From positions 18,079,418-18,143,417 of the forward strand of contig JAJEKV010000010.1 of the NCBI GenBank assembly GCA_021234155.1: a stretch of DNA of 64,000 bases, written 5' to 3'. Below are positions 22,239-33,199 of the stretch, piece after piece. The notes beneath the pieces were generated by a model. The model had not been told where the DNA came from. It searched no databases and saw nothing but the letters and a program-made list of their open reading frames with translations. Position numbers and translations under genes: made by a program. The first letter of the stretch is position 1. Every line of letters starts with the position of its first letter. This DNA is from Isoetes taiwanensis. Lineage: Eukaryota > Streptophyta > Lycopodiopsida > Isoetales > Isoetaceae.

Positions 22239-22459
22239 GATGCGCACTAAAATGCATCTTTCGACTTTCTCGACAAGGCGAAAATGTTTGAGGCCAAGGA
22301 GGCCGAAGGAAACAAGAAGAGGAGAGGACAGAACGAGAGCGGGAGGCCAAGGCTCAAAAAGCAGCAGAGCAGAAGCTGGTCCAACATTTTGAAGACTCAA
22401 CAACGGCTGTTCATGCGTTTCATGGTTTGAATGTAACCCTCATGAGGGAAGGCATGTAA
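22239..22459 (+). pseudogene. H3-tail-like ORF, damaged copy 1
   Basis: This stretch aligns with the 71-codon frame at 32346-32561. It begins ATGATGCGCACTAAA (M-M-R-T-K), but the next bases (ATGCATCTT against CAGACCGCTC) destroy the QTAR part and shift the frame. The downstream Arg/Glu/Gln/Lys-rich stretch is still visible at nucleotide level. See the entries at 32346 and 58526. Confidence 0.6.
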
Positions 22460-22636
22460 TTAGCTAGTTTAATTAAGGGAGATCCCCAGTAGATATGTTG
22501 TAAATAATCAATAATTTTGTTAATACATGATAATTTTGAGTAGTTTATGTGTCAAATCTTGCTTAATTAGGACGAGTTAGCAAGTAGTAGTTTTTATTTT
22601 AGTAAAATAGGATACTCTCAGACCAAAAAGTGTGAT

Positions 22637-22703
22637 GTCTCACATACCGCTACCGTCGCAAAAACAAAAAGTTAGTTTTGAAGCGAGGCGCAAGCTGTGA
22701 GAC
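22637..22703. repeat. 67-bp hairpin repeat, copy 2
   Basis: GTCTCACATACCGC...GTTAGTTTTGAAGCGAGGCGCAAGCTGTGAGAC. The left arm is partly degraded at the GCGCC core, the right arm intact. Confidence 0.85.
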
Positions 22704-22835
22704 CTCGCCCAAACTTGACCAAAACAGCTCCAAATTGACCCAATAAGGGGTCGATTCTGCCTAAATAGATGAGCCAATCAACATTACACCATTAGATAAC
22801 CCAAATTAGACACCTTTGATCGAAATGAGATCGAT

Positions 22836-22901
22836 GTCTCACACCGCTACCGGGTCGCAAAACAAAAAGTTAGTTTTGAAGCGAGGCGCAAGCTGTGAGA
22901 C
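22836..22901. repeat. 67-bp hairpin repeat, copy 3
   Basis: GTCTCACACCGCTACCGGG to GAGGCGCAAGCTGTGAGAC. This unit and the roughly 285 bp around it are missing in element copy 2, consistent with recombination between neighbouring hairpins. Confidence 0.85.
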
Positions 22902-23135
22902 CTCTTACCATTTCTTCACCAGGACTTGTCAAAGTCACCTTCAACCTACTGCATAGCATCTTTTAGGTAACCTAGCCTTGTTCAAGCATTTCATACCTAG
23001 ACCTCGCCCAAACTAGACCAAAACACCTCCAAATTGACCAAGTAAGGGGTCCATTCTGCCTAACTCGATGAGACTAGCATGATTTGACCCTTAGATCACC
23101 CAAATTGGACAAGTTTAACCCAATTTACAGCCAAT

Positions 23136-23201
23136 GTCTCACACTCGCTACCGGTCAAAGAACTAAACTTTAGTTTTTGAGCAGGGCGCAACCTGTGAGA
23201 C
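23136..23201. repeat. 67-bp hairpin repeat, copy 4
   Basis: GTCTCACACTCGCTACCGG to GCAGGGCGCAACCTGTGAGAC; matches 32953-33019 in element copy 2. Confidence 0.85.
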
Positions 23202-23399
23202 CTCCAAACTTTGAACCTCTATAACTTGAGCTACAGAGCTCCAAATCGCTTGAAATTTGTTGCAATAGGACCGTTAGACAGCCTAGAATCCATTTATGAC
23301 CACAAATTAGGCTAGAAATGTCAAACCCTAGCCCAAATTGACCAAAATTGCCCAAACCCTTGAATTGTTTTTCCAACTGTAGTTTGTTTGTAGATAGAA

Positions 23400-26300
23400 G
23401 CCTACCCCATTAGTAGCTCGCAAGTATTGCTCTCAGCTCGAAGCTGATACCTTACTCCTAGATAGAAGTGCCCAAGAACACCCCTTTGTTATAGTCATCT
23501 AGACCTCAGCATAGCAACCCAAGTCCAACTGCCGGTACATCACCTCTGCTCATGCCAAAGGCATAAACCTTGACCTAATTCTCGTGGTCCTTCTAATAGA
23601 GTTTGACTTATATAGCCATACATTGACACTCCCTATTGCCGGGATACCTAGAAAGAAGCTAGAGTCTAGAACCGCCCAAGCCGCTCCATGTGTAGAGATT
23701 GACTCCCCCAAACCAACTTTGTTAGGACCTTAGGGTATGCCTCAAACATCATGGAGGTTTTGCAAAACAACCCTCATTTCATGCCATACCACACGTCCTA
23801 ATATCCATAGACTTGTACATTATAGATATGTCTCCAGTAATGCTGCTCGAGCCACCTTGCTTGCTTATAGAGCCCAGAATGTTGTAGGAGAGCCCTTCAA
23901 GTAGACCTTAGACTCTAGGAAATACGAGCGTTGCTTTCGAAGTACGGGGCCAGAGCCACAGAAGAGCTTGAGGCGCAACTCCTTGAAGACATCAAGGTCC
24001 CAAACCGATGTACGCATGATAAGGAGAGGAGACCGAAAAGGCAGACCCAAGAGAGGGAAGCACAATGACAAACACCTCAACCGACAAACAAGTAGAACGG
24101 GACACCACCGGCCTATCATCAATCTTCATCAAATGGGAAGAATATTTGGTAACCAACGGCATCAAGAATTTTCTAGGTGTCAACCTCCCGGCTATCACGA
24201 CGAGGTCACATCAGGAAGAGGATCTCGACGCCTTCACCAACTCGACGCCCACGAGTTTCAAATGGAAGAATGCAAGGCAGCAAAATACAGGTGCAGGAAC
24301 ACGTTAGACATCGATGCCGCGTTAGCATCACGAGCTAGGGTCAGAAGGCATAATCTTCTGTCGAGGGGAGAAGTCATGGCAACACAGGAGCGTATAAAAA
24401 CTGGAGGGAAGACAACCACGACATTGCAGCCCAGCAGCTCGCCAATGTCATGCAACGCCAACGAAAGGAGTAACCAAGCTAGGCAACCACAAAGCACCTA
24501 GTAAAGGCTGACCAAGATGAGCTTCTAGCTCCCTTGCACCAGCCAGGAGACCACGAGGGAGGAGACGATATCGTGGAACATCTCCAACTTGAAGGCCTAT
24601 ATCAGCATTAGGGGCAAGATCAAGGAGGAGAATATTCTGTCTTAACAAAGAATTCGGGACCCGTAAACACCTAGAAACCAAAGGAAGGACGACCTTTACT
24701 ACGCAAAGGAGTGCGAGATTCGAATGGATAGGACCCAAAGGACGGAGGAGACGACCTAGCCAGCCAGATACAAATCATGCAAAGGCGACTGAAGGAGCCA
24801 TGGTAGGGACAATAGAGATGACCACACTTCCAGGCACAGGAGAGGCAACTCGGAATGAAGCAAAGCCCAAGCAACAGGAGTCGCACTCAGAAATTCAACC
24901 TGCGGAGGAATGCCAATGCCTGCCTACCGACCATGATCTCAGAGCTTCGAAGACATCCAAGAATGCCCAACTGCAACAACAAGGTGATCCTACTCAAGCG
25001 ACCAATGGCACCGCACATCGGGCAACCCCCGCAATGACACACTGCATGTAGGGACGTTGAGCGGTCACCGCATTCCTCACGACGAATATACACATTAAGG
25101 AGGAGCATCCTTCTCAAGGGATCACATCAACGAACACTCTTCGCAACTGGCGTGACGAGCTCGGATCAGACATGAAGCTCAACAATAGTAGCAAATCTCA
25201 AAGGAATCCCGGAGTCAACCGTAACAAAGAAGATGCAAAAAACCAAAGGGTCAAATGCGATAGGAGGAGGGAAACCCTAAAGGAGTATAAACAATTAAGT
25301 AGATCTTCGTGAGTTGTTTTGAAAAAAGTCGATGAATTAAAATCCCAATGTAAATGCGTATATGTCTATTGTATATCTCGGTGCTCACAGACACAAAGGG
25401 AGAAACATGAGTTTAGAGTCATTTTTAGGGATTTAGCGCTTAGATCAGGAAGCTCCTTCAGTTCGACTACCAAAAGAGGAAGCAAGGAAGCACAACTATA
25501 GCCCAAGATCAAAATGGAAGAGCAAGTACGAGGGAGAACGACCAGTGCCCAAGGATACCTTCGACTCCAAACACTTCGGGAAGTGCCCTCAAATAGAACA
25601 CTGCTCGTCCACCCAATGTCAGAATAAGAGACAACACCGGTCATGTCAAGATCATCAGCGCTGCACCAGGACATCGTCAGGACGCAACACTACATCTTGT
25701 GGCAGCAGCAACACTTGATGAACTTATGATACGAGTGGCCTCAACAATAGAAGGAGGAAAGACCCGACATCAACGAGCCAACTAAGAAGGCAACATCTCG
25801 ACGGCCATAATTCCACCTTGTGGTAATATAGGGTGATGCGCTATGACACGTGTATTAGATGGAGATGCACTTACGAAAGGCACTACGACGAGGAGATATG
25901 CCTTCAACAACTAGGTGATGGCTTCGTCAGGTACTCCTACCAGTAATTAGAAGAGAAGAAGCCGATCATATCTCCGACATGTGGCACGTCAAACGCCCAA
26001 GGTAGAAGCATTCGACACCTTAACGACAAGGATAGCAACTAAAGCACCTTCGGCAAAAAGAGAGTTCAAGATAATAGCCAGGCTATTCAACGACAAGAGC
26101 ATATCTAAGGCAGGTACTTCTTCAACTCAAGGGTCAAGCTGCGCAGATATAAGGATCCATCATCCCGACAACATCGCCAGCAGGGAGAAGAGCCATGAAG
26201 CTTTACTTGCCAGAGAGGCCGACATGCATAGAGAGACAAAGGTCAGGAACTGAAAGCTGGAGAAGTGCTAGCAACCGACTTCTTCCACGAGCTCCCTAGA

Positions 26301-28850
26301 GGCAACAGGAGGATCAAAACTGACGAGCACAATCAAAGTCACCGGAGGGTACCTCAAGACAAGAAGACGGCATAGCACTGCGCAACGTGACAACATCCAA
26401 GCCATGTGATCGAGGGGATCAAACAAGGAAGATTGGAAGCTCGATGGAGAAGCAATTAGGTGAGACGAGTCGATGACTTGCACACGGACTTGCATGCAAC
26501 TTGGTGAACCCAAGGATGGACGATTCAAAGAACAACTGCAGAAGAGCACAACTCCAGAGGAGTATAGCCAAAGGAATCGCGCACAGCCTCAAGAGACGCC
26601 TTCAAATAGCTTCAAGTATCATGAAGGGGGGAACAGTTACCGCCCGAGAACAGGATCAGGAAGCAGACCGAAATGTCGAAGCATCAACGACCACCACACC
26701 TTTAGTTAGAATGTGATGCAAAGCGTGTTGTGCCATAGCCGGCAAACACCAGAGGGCCCAAGTATATCAACAAGTTACCCCGAGTACGAGCTGACGTACA
26801 AATAGGAGGATACATATCGTCAACACCATTGCACCGGGAGGAACACTGATGACATTGCCAAGGAGTAGGTGTGCAACTCGAAGGGAGGCACAAGGGGGAC
26901 CTAATAGCTCTAGTAGTAATTGTAATTATATAAGCTATATGTTTTGCATGTATAGCTCCCTTGTTATTCCTTCCCTCCCATAGCGTAACAGATCAAAGGA
27001 AGAGATGTCATGCAAGTTGCAGGGGTGAAGCAATCAACACGATAACGACAAGAGGACTCGACATATGAGACATCGATAGAGTCGAAGACATCGACAGAGT
27101 CGTCTTTTAGCTGCCAAGACAAAAAAAAAAAAAGTTCAAGATGAAAGATCTTTTTCAACGGCGCCACCTTCAGGCTTTTGAAAAGCGGCATGGAAGATTT
27201 CAAGTGATCAACTACACCATCAAGCAATGCGAGGCTTCTAACGAACAAAGTCAACCTCTACATCAAAGAGGAGCCACCGTCAAGGAGACTGAAGTATCGA
27301 GCGACTCGGAAGAACGTTACCTTGCTACTTCAAGCAGGCAACGAGTGGATGAGCTCTAGCAAGCTCAAGCATCTAAGGCCATGGGGCCTAGTAGGTTAAT
27401 GTATGGACGGTAACATCCATATTGGGATTAAAAGGCATTTCCAGATATTCTGGCTAAAAGGATTGCCCCAATATTGAGCTAAGCGTCAAGGATTGGGAAG
27501 GAAATGCATAGGAGTAACTATAATTATACACGATTGTTAACAGACATCCAACGTATTGAAACCACTTGGTGAGATTGATCTCCTCGCTAAGAAGGAATCA
27601 TTACTAGGATAATTGTTAACCATGTATAAATCTAGTACCTCCAAAGAATAATCCAACCGAAAGAAAAGAAGTAATCTAACAAGTCCGGCCAACTTGTTAC
27701 GATGACATCAATTCGATTGGTAGGAATATTCCAAGAGCTAAATAACTAAGAAAGGGGGAATCTCTAGTCTAGAATATAAAAGAATAATACATGTAAGGTA
27801 CATCTAAAATAAGAATTATAGTAATCAAATAGTCTTTTGAGACAAAAGGAATTGTCATGATGACAAAACCTTGTGGTTTAGAATCGTTCTAACTAAGTAG
27901 GTAACCCATAGCTATATTGAAATAAATAATAACATAATATGTGTATCCATCTTAGATGGTTATATATGTTAGCTAAGGCTAGTAAATTAATGTGCTAAGT
28001 AAGAAGCATATAACCTCTTAAGGGGAGAGAATAGATATGATGTTGTGTACAACGTCATTGAAGGGGTGCAGGACCATTTTCTTTTTGAAGAAAGTGGGAG
28101 GGCTCAATCTTATGATTGAACGTACTTGCATCGAATTGATTGACCCGTAGAATAGAGTTCACTCCGGCGCAAGATAGATAGATAGATAGCTCAGGAGGTC
28201 TTCAACGTGCGAGACTGACGCAGTAGCTATCTACACCAATGAAGTGGAGCAAAAACTATGGGAGCAATGCAACGACCAAGTCATCTCCAAATTACTCGAC
28301 GCCGGCTCAATGGGTGGATGCATTCTAGCCTGGTAAAGGCGTGCGCATGCATTATAAGCTTTAATGTGTCTTATAGATAAGTTAAATATAGATCCTAATA
28401 ATTGCATGGAATTACCGCACGATATGTATCATAATGGAAATAAGTTAAATAACAACGATAATGTGAGGTAGCATGTTAATTAATCCTTCGCAAGGATGCA
28501 ATTCCTTCCAAGGATAGCCATATGACCTTGGGGTCCTTATAAATATAGATAGAAAATAGAATTCAAATATACTTAAGTGCATCTTAGGGATATACTTCCA
28601 AGGGTAATGCAGGACCCAAGGAAGAGAATAAGAAGCACATCTAATTCTTGTGTATGATAATTAAAACCTTGTCTATGTAACAATAGGTCTAAATCAGGGT
28701 TATTGTTCAAATAATCGCGATCTAAAAGTCGTTAAATATTGCAAAGCTTAGAGTAAATATAATTGTACTATCGGAAGTAATGTATCCGATACTATGATAA
28801 TGTTAATTCATAAATATTACCATAGGGTAATTATGTTAATCACATGCATT
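23400..28850 (+). other. Unassigned internal region of element copy 1
   Basis: The middle of the non-autonomous element. Coding-like stretches exist, for example SSIFIKWEEYLVTNGIKNFL near 24120 and MARQTPKVEAFDTLTTRIA at 25981, and a Cys/His-rich piece (FGKCPQIEHCSSTQC) at about 35400 in copy 2. None matches a retroelement or host family I know, and both copies are full of frame changes. It may be a decayed gag or a captured sequence. Codon-like periodicity fades after about 27360, and the rest is AT-rich. Confidence 0.5.
28173..28195 (+). repeat. (GATA)n microsatellite
   Basis: Five successive GATA units, also in copy 2 at about 38025-38045. Confidence 0.8.
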
Positions 28851-30061
28851 AACCGAGCCAAAGAAAATCGGCTCGGGCATGTCGCTTTTGTGTGTAGATT
28901 AAATGCTTGTATAGTTAAGATTAATCTCGCATGCAACCTATGCTAGGTAGGGGTTGCATGCGTTGTTACCGATGATGAGACCACTACAAAGGATCTCTAG
29001 GGCGTGGTGTAATGTCAATGTAGGCATGACCGCGTTTCCGCTTGGACGAGTGGAAGGTAGATTAGAAAGTCTACTTCTGTCCCACGGAAGTAGACGACCT
29101 CGAGAGAAAGGAGGTCATTCAGGAATGCATTGATAGGAAAGGCACCTTTAGCCCCATATATGCTTTGATAGGAGGAAGCTATCCTTCACGCCCCACGCTG
29201 AAGGATATCCTCCACGCCGGCAACTAGAGGTGTAGGCATGAGCGGCATATAGGCATATAGGCGCTGTCTCCACGGCCATAATGGAAGATTCACCCTCTTC
29301 CTACGCCGGGAGATTAGCCATGCATCCATGTAGATAGGTGGGATGGTCACCATATAACCAAAATTTTATTAATAATTAAAATAGTAATAACGTGGGTCGA
29401 CACTGCAGCCAATAGAGCTCCCGAGGGCAAGGAGGTCGAAGATTTAAAACTTGCAACACAAATTTAGTCATAATGTGTTGCAAGGGATGAAGAGTACCTT
29501 AGAAGTGTAAATTTTGTATGAAATTGATAAACTTTGATAAACTTAAATGTTATTAAGTAAGGTTAATAATTACCTTATGAGATTAAGTTATGAAGTGATA
29601 AGTTAATTGGGTAATGAAATAGTACAAAGAATGTCTTAAACATTACCTTAGAGTAATTCTAATAATTAAGATAGTAAGTATGTAATTATAGATATTGAAA
29701 AATTAATGCAGGATTTTAAGGTGCGAGGACTTGCAACACAAATTTTGTTGGAATGTGTTGCAAGGAATGAAGAGTACCTTAAATAATAATTGTATATGAA
29801 AGTGTTAAATTGTGATAAACTAAATGTTATAATAACGAGGACTAATAAGTACCCTGTTTAATAGAAGTTACGAATTGACAAGTTATTTGATAATGTAATG
29901 GCGTAATAATAATTTACAAATATTACCTTAAGGTAATCTTAATAAATGTGTAAGTATAATAGTAGTATATCGTATGCATCGGGTTGATTGCGGGTTAGGA
30001 AGATTCAAGGTGGGGAGACCCACGATCTTGCGGGACAACATCATTTCAAGGTGGGGGAGAA
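28851..30061 (+). other. 3' untranslated region of element copy 1
   Basis: From ATCGGCTCGGGCATGTCG to the purine tract AAGGTGGGGGAGAA at about 30047-30061 this is collinear with the minus-strand relative (50505 down to 49639). It contains two copies of an 11-bp stem CTTGCAACACA/TGTGTTGCAAG (29450-29484 and 29730-29764) inside a roughly 280-bp tandem duplication. Confidence 0.8.
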
Positions 30062-31670
30062 TGTGGCGTTCCAAAGATTATCACGGTCCCGGCGATTATC
30101 TTTAATCTTGTCTCGTCACGCCGCATTACCGCCACCCAACCGACGATGTCACCGTCGCGTGTAGCCAGGTGAGTAGCCCTAGGGGGCAACTTGCTAGGTA
30201 TGTGCATTTCTTATTAATGTGCACATGCACATTTATTAAGGTGCACACATTTCCATGTGGGCACATTTAGGTGCACACATTTCCATGTAGGCACATTTGG
30301 CCACCTAGCCATTAAAGGCAAGTGGGCCCATTTCCAATTATCCCACATGCCTAAAGGGATAATTGGAAACCCTAAGCCCCAACCCTTGCCTATTTAAGTA
30401 GAAGAACCCTAACTTGCCCATTTTCGTTCCTAGGGTTTTAGAGCTCTGTTTTGGCTGCTCTAGGAGTCAAAACCGCCTCCCAGACTCCGTCTGAGAGAAT
30501 GGCATCATTAGTTTCCCTTGATTCGAGCAGTTCAGTAGGATGGTCGAACTCGGGTCAGGAGGAGCAACTCATGGATCAGGTATGTAGTCGATTTAATGGT
30601 CTAAACCATTTTCCAGTCATTGTATCAGTAGGTTTAGCCTATTAAATCGCCTTTAGCAGCTATCTAGATCTCTAGATGAGTAGATACGGACTCTAACTAA
30701 AGAACCTAACTCTATGATATAGATTAGATCTATGTTCTTTAGTTCTTCTGTGATGTATATGGATGATGTATCTCTGTGAACTCCTTGTATTGGGAAGGGG
30801 GGTAGAGACTTCAAGCTTGGTAGTAGATGCTCCTAGATTAGCCTCTCTAGCACACCATAGATTCGGCCTGTGTACAAGAACCACACCTGGTTGTGGGTGA
30901 AGGGGCCGGCCGGCTAAGAAGGAGGTTAGGTGTTCGACTCTTGAACGATCCCTCCGGTGTGTAAGGCCTACCGGGATCATTGTGACTAGGTCTAATGGCT
31001 TACCACCGAGTGTGGGTAAGGCATGGGCTCGACACCGAAAGTGGTGTTCATGACTTTCCAGTGGGTTTAGTCGAATACGGGCAGTGGCCCTCTAGTCACC
31101 TTGAGTCAGCATGTAGATCTCGGAGGGAGTGATCCCTACCGCCCCCATCGGAATGGGATGATGACCCCGAGTAGCCCTTTTGGCTATGCATCCGTGGGCT
31201 ACTGGTCGGGTCCCGACACTTTTCACCCTACTACGCAAAGTGTGCACGGGGAGGGGCGGATGGAGTGGACAACCCTATGCCATGTTCTTATGCCAGCCAA
31301 ATCCATTGCCATGAATTCTGTCTGCAATGAACTCTGGAGACCCAAGCCGTCAGTCATCCCTTTGAGTCTGAGCCTTGGGTAGGATTCCCTATGTGATGTG
31401 CTGATCTTTGTCTATGCAGATATGTGGAGGACCATCCTTCGTGATGGTCATATGATGTTGATGTATGTACTACTGACATGTATGTTTACGCTTCCGCAGC
31501 TAGGTAGGCCCTGAGGGAGACAGGGTAAAGGACCCCTTCATTCTTCCCACTGGAACTCTTCAAGGTTGCAGTGATACGTGGAGGGCCCTATATTAGCATG
31601 GAGCTGGTATGGGGGATGAACTCCTGTTTGTATACGGTGAGTGCACCGTATATGAGTAGGGGACGTCACA
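30062..31670 (+). mobile_element. Full LTR (1609 bp), shared by elements 1 and 2
   Basis: Starts TGTGGCGTTCC and ends GGGGACGTCACA. It is preceded by a polypurine tract and followed by a primer-binding site, so it works as 3' LTR of copy 1 and 5' LTR of copy 2. A TATA-like CTATTTAAG lies at about 30391, and AGGGTTTTAGAGCTC follows, consistent with a U3/R promoter. The first 120 bp differ strongly from the 39921 LTR at CG/CNG-rich sites. Confidence 0.95.
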
Positions 31671-31671
31671 G

Positions 31672-31683
31672 TGGTATCAGAGC
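31672..31683 (+). other. Primer-binding site for initiator tRNA-Met
   Basis: TGGTATCAGAGC, one base after the LTR end, is the standard plant retrotransposon PBS complementary to the 3' end of initiator methionine tRNA. The copy at 21529 reads TGGTATCGAGC, one base short. Confidence 0.95.
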
Positions 31684-31925
31684 AATGTTCTTGGAGACCA
31701 AGAGCAAAGCACTGGCCATGCTCCCAGTAGTACTAACTTGATAGGATCCTCGAACCTCGGAAAGTGGGAATTTTTTTTCTCATTTTTGTAGTTTATGCTA
31801 AGCTAGTAACAGTTAAGTGGATTGGAATTTAATATTAGCACAGTTAGGTGAATTGGAATTTAATATTAGCACAGTTAGGTGAATTGGAACTTAATAAAAC
31901 TAAAAAGAATGAGCCAGGTAAGGTG

Positions 31926-31992
31926 GTCTCACAGCTCGCGCCTGGTTCAATAACTAAACTTTAGTTTTGCGACGAGGCGCAAGCTGTGAGAC
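31926..31992. repeat. 67-bp hairpin repeat, copy 5
   Basis: Same sequence as 21817-21883: GTCTCACAGCTCGCGCCTGG to GAGGCGCAAGCTGTGAGAC. It sits 256 bp after the LTR. Confidence 0.9.
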
Positions 31993-32119
31993 ATTGATGA
32001 AAACAGCTTGAAAAGTTATAAAATTTAAAAAAGTAACTTGGTAATTCGAATCTTAGCCTGGGATCTAGCTAGATTAGTCTAGTTTTTCAATCTCTTTGAA
32101 CCTCATCTTAAAAGATTTC

Positions 32120-32200
32120 CCGCGGTAGCGAGAATTGAACCTCCCACCCACAGGGTTGAACCCCCCCAAACCCCCCCGTACCAACCACTGAGGGCAGGCA
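32120..32200 (-). other. tRNA-like/SINE-like segment with A and B boxes (copy 2)
   Basis: Minus-strand CCCTCAGTGGTTGGTACGG and, further on, GGTTCAATTCTCGCTACCGC. Equivalent to 22008-22090. It lies between the LTR and the H3-tail-like ORF. Confidence 0.45.
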
Positions 32201-32345
32201 TCGTTTGCGTTTGAATTATAATTCTTAATTAGATTTAAGCTTTAATAATGTTAGATAATATTAATGGCTAAGCCTTAGATTTAGAACCAAGGCCCTTAAG
32301 CTAGATAGAGACAGCATCTCGATAGACACCAGGACTCCGATCGAC

Positions 32346-32561
32346 ATGATGCGCACCAAACAGACCGCTCGACTTTCTCGACAAGGCGAAACAGCCAGAG
32401 GCCAAGGAGGCCGAAGGAAACAAGAAGAGGAGAGGACAGAACGAGAGCGGGAGGCCAAGGCTCAAAAAGCAGCAGAGCAGAAGCTGGTCCAACATTTTGA
32501 AGACTCAACAGCCTGCGCTGTTCATGCGAAGCGAGTAACCCTCATGAGGGAAGGCATGTAA
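32346..32561 (+). CDS. Small charged ORF with histone-H3-tail-like N-terminus
   Basis: A 71-codon frame beginning M-MRTKQTARLSRQGETARGQ. Counted from the second Met (32349), residues 2-8 are RTKQTAR, identical to H3 R2-R8; S10, G13, R17 and Q19 also match in register, 11 of 19. A highly charged stretch (RRKQEEERTERERE, AKAQKAAEQKLV) follows and could form a helix or coiled coil. It is the first substantial frame after the PBS, between two hairpin repeats. The pol-bearing relative has an even better H3 match at the equivalent place (58932-59003). I infer a small chromatin-directed accessory protein; alternatives are a captured H3 5' end or chance. No classical histone fold is encoded. Confidence 0.6.
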   Translation: MMRTKQTARLSRQGETARGQGGRRKQEEERTEREREAKAQKAAEQKLVQHFEDSTACAVHAKRVTLMREGM

Positions 32562-32738
32562 TTAGCTAGTTTAATTAAGGGAGATCCCCAGTAGATATAT
32601 TGTAAATAATCAATAATTTTGTTAGTACATGATAATTTTGAGTAGTTTATGTGTCAAATCTTGCTTAATTAGGACGAGTTAGCAAGTAGTAGTTTTTATT
32701 TTAGTAAAATAGGATACTCTCAGACCAAAAAGTGTGAT

Positions 32739-32805
32739 GTCTCACAGCTCGCGCCTGGTTCAATAACTAAACTTTAGTTTCGCGACGAGGCGCAACCTGT
32801 GAGAC
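32739..32805. repeat. 67-bp hairpin repeat, copy 6
   Basis: GTCTCACAGCTCGCGCCTGG to GAGGCGCAACCTGTGAGAC. It is followed directly by sequence equivalent to 22989 onward, so about 285 bp present in copy 1 are lost here. Confidence 0.9.
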
Positions 32806-32952
32806 CTTCATACCTAGACCATGTCCAAACTAGACCAAAACACCTCCAAATTGACCAAGTAAGGGGTCCATTCTGCCTAACTCGATGAGACTAGCATGAT
32901 TTGACCCTTAGATCACCCAAATTGGACACGTTTAACCCAATTTACAGCCAAT

Positions 32953-33019
32953 GTCTCACACAACAAGCATGGTCAAAGAACTAAACTTTAGTTTTTGAGC
33001 AGGGCGCAACCTGTGAGAC
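32953..33019. repeat. 67-bp hairpin repeat, copy 7
   Basis: GTCTCACACAACAAGC to GCAGGGCGCAACCTGTGAGAC; counterpart of 23136-23201. Confidence 0.85.
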
Positions 33020-33199
33020 CTCCAAACTTTGAACCTCCATAACTTGAGCTACAGAGCTCCAAATCGTCTGAAAATTGTTGCAATAGGACCATTAGATAGC
33101 CTAGAATCCATTTATGACCTCAAATTAGGCTAGAAATGTCAAACCCTAGCCCAAATTGACCAAAATTGCCCAAACCCTTGAATTGTTTTTCCAAACTCA

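Larger units (their letters stand above)
20311..31670 (+). mobile_element. Non-autonomous LTR retrotransposon, copy 1 (LARD-like)
   Basis: Truncated 5' LTR, damaged PBS at about 21529, an 8.5-kb internal region, purine-rich tract AAGGTGGGGGAGAA directly before the next LTR at 30062. No protease, reverse transcriptase or integrase motif is readable in any frame of 21527-30061. The leader (to about 23.4 kb) and the last 1.2 kb before the LTR are shared with the minus-strand pol-bearing relative at 48090-59440, while the middle (about 23.4-28.8 kb) is not. It therefore probably moved with proteins supplied by that relative. Its 3' LTR is also the 5' LTR of copy 2. Confidence 0.85.

Noticed and set aside
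25981-26253. MARQTPK...TRIATKAPSAKR as another H3-like N-terminus
   Set aside because: Only scattered similarity (ATKA) without register to H3; unlike the RTKQTAR matches it is probably chance.
29362-29990. Possible CRISPR-like or satellite array in AT-rich 3' region
   Set aside because: Only a single 280-bp tandem duplication with stems; no regular short repeats and spacers, and a eukaryotic context.
32261-32508. Minus-strand frames over the H3-tail-like ORF
   Set aside because: Ser/Leu-rich complements of the charged plus-strand frame; no supporting motif.
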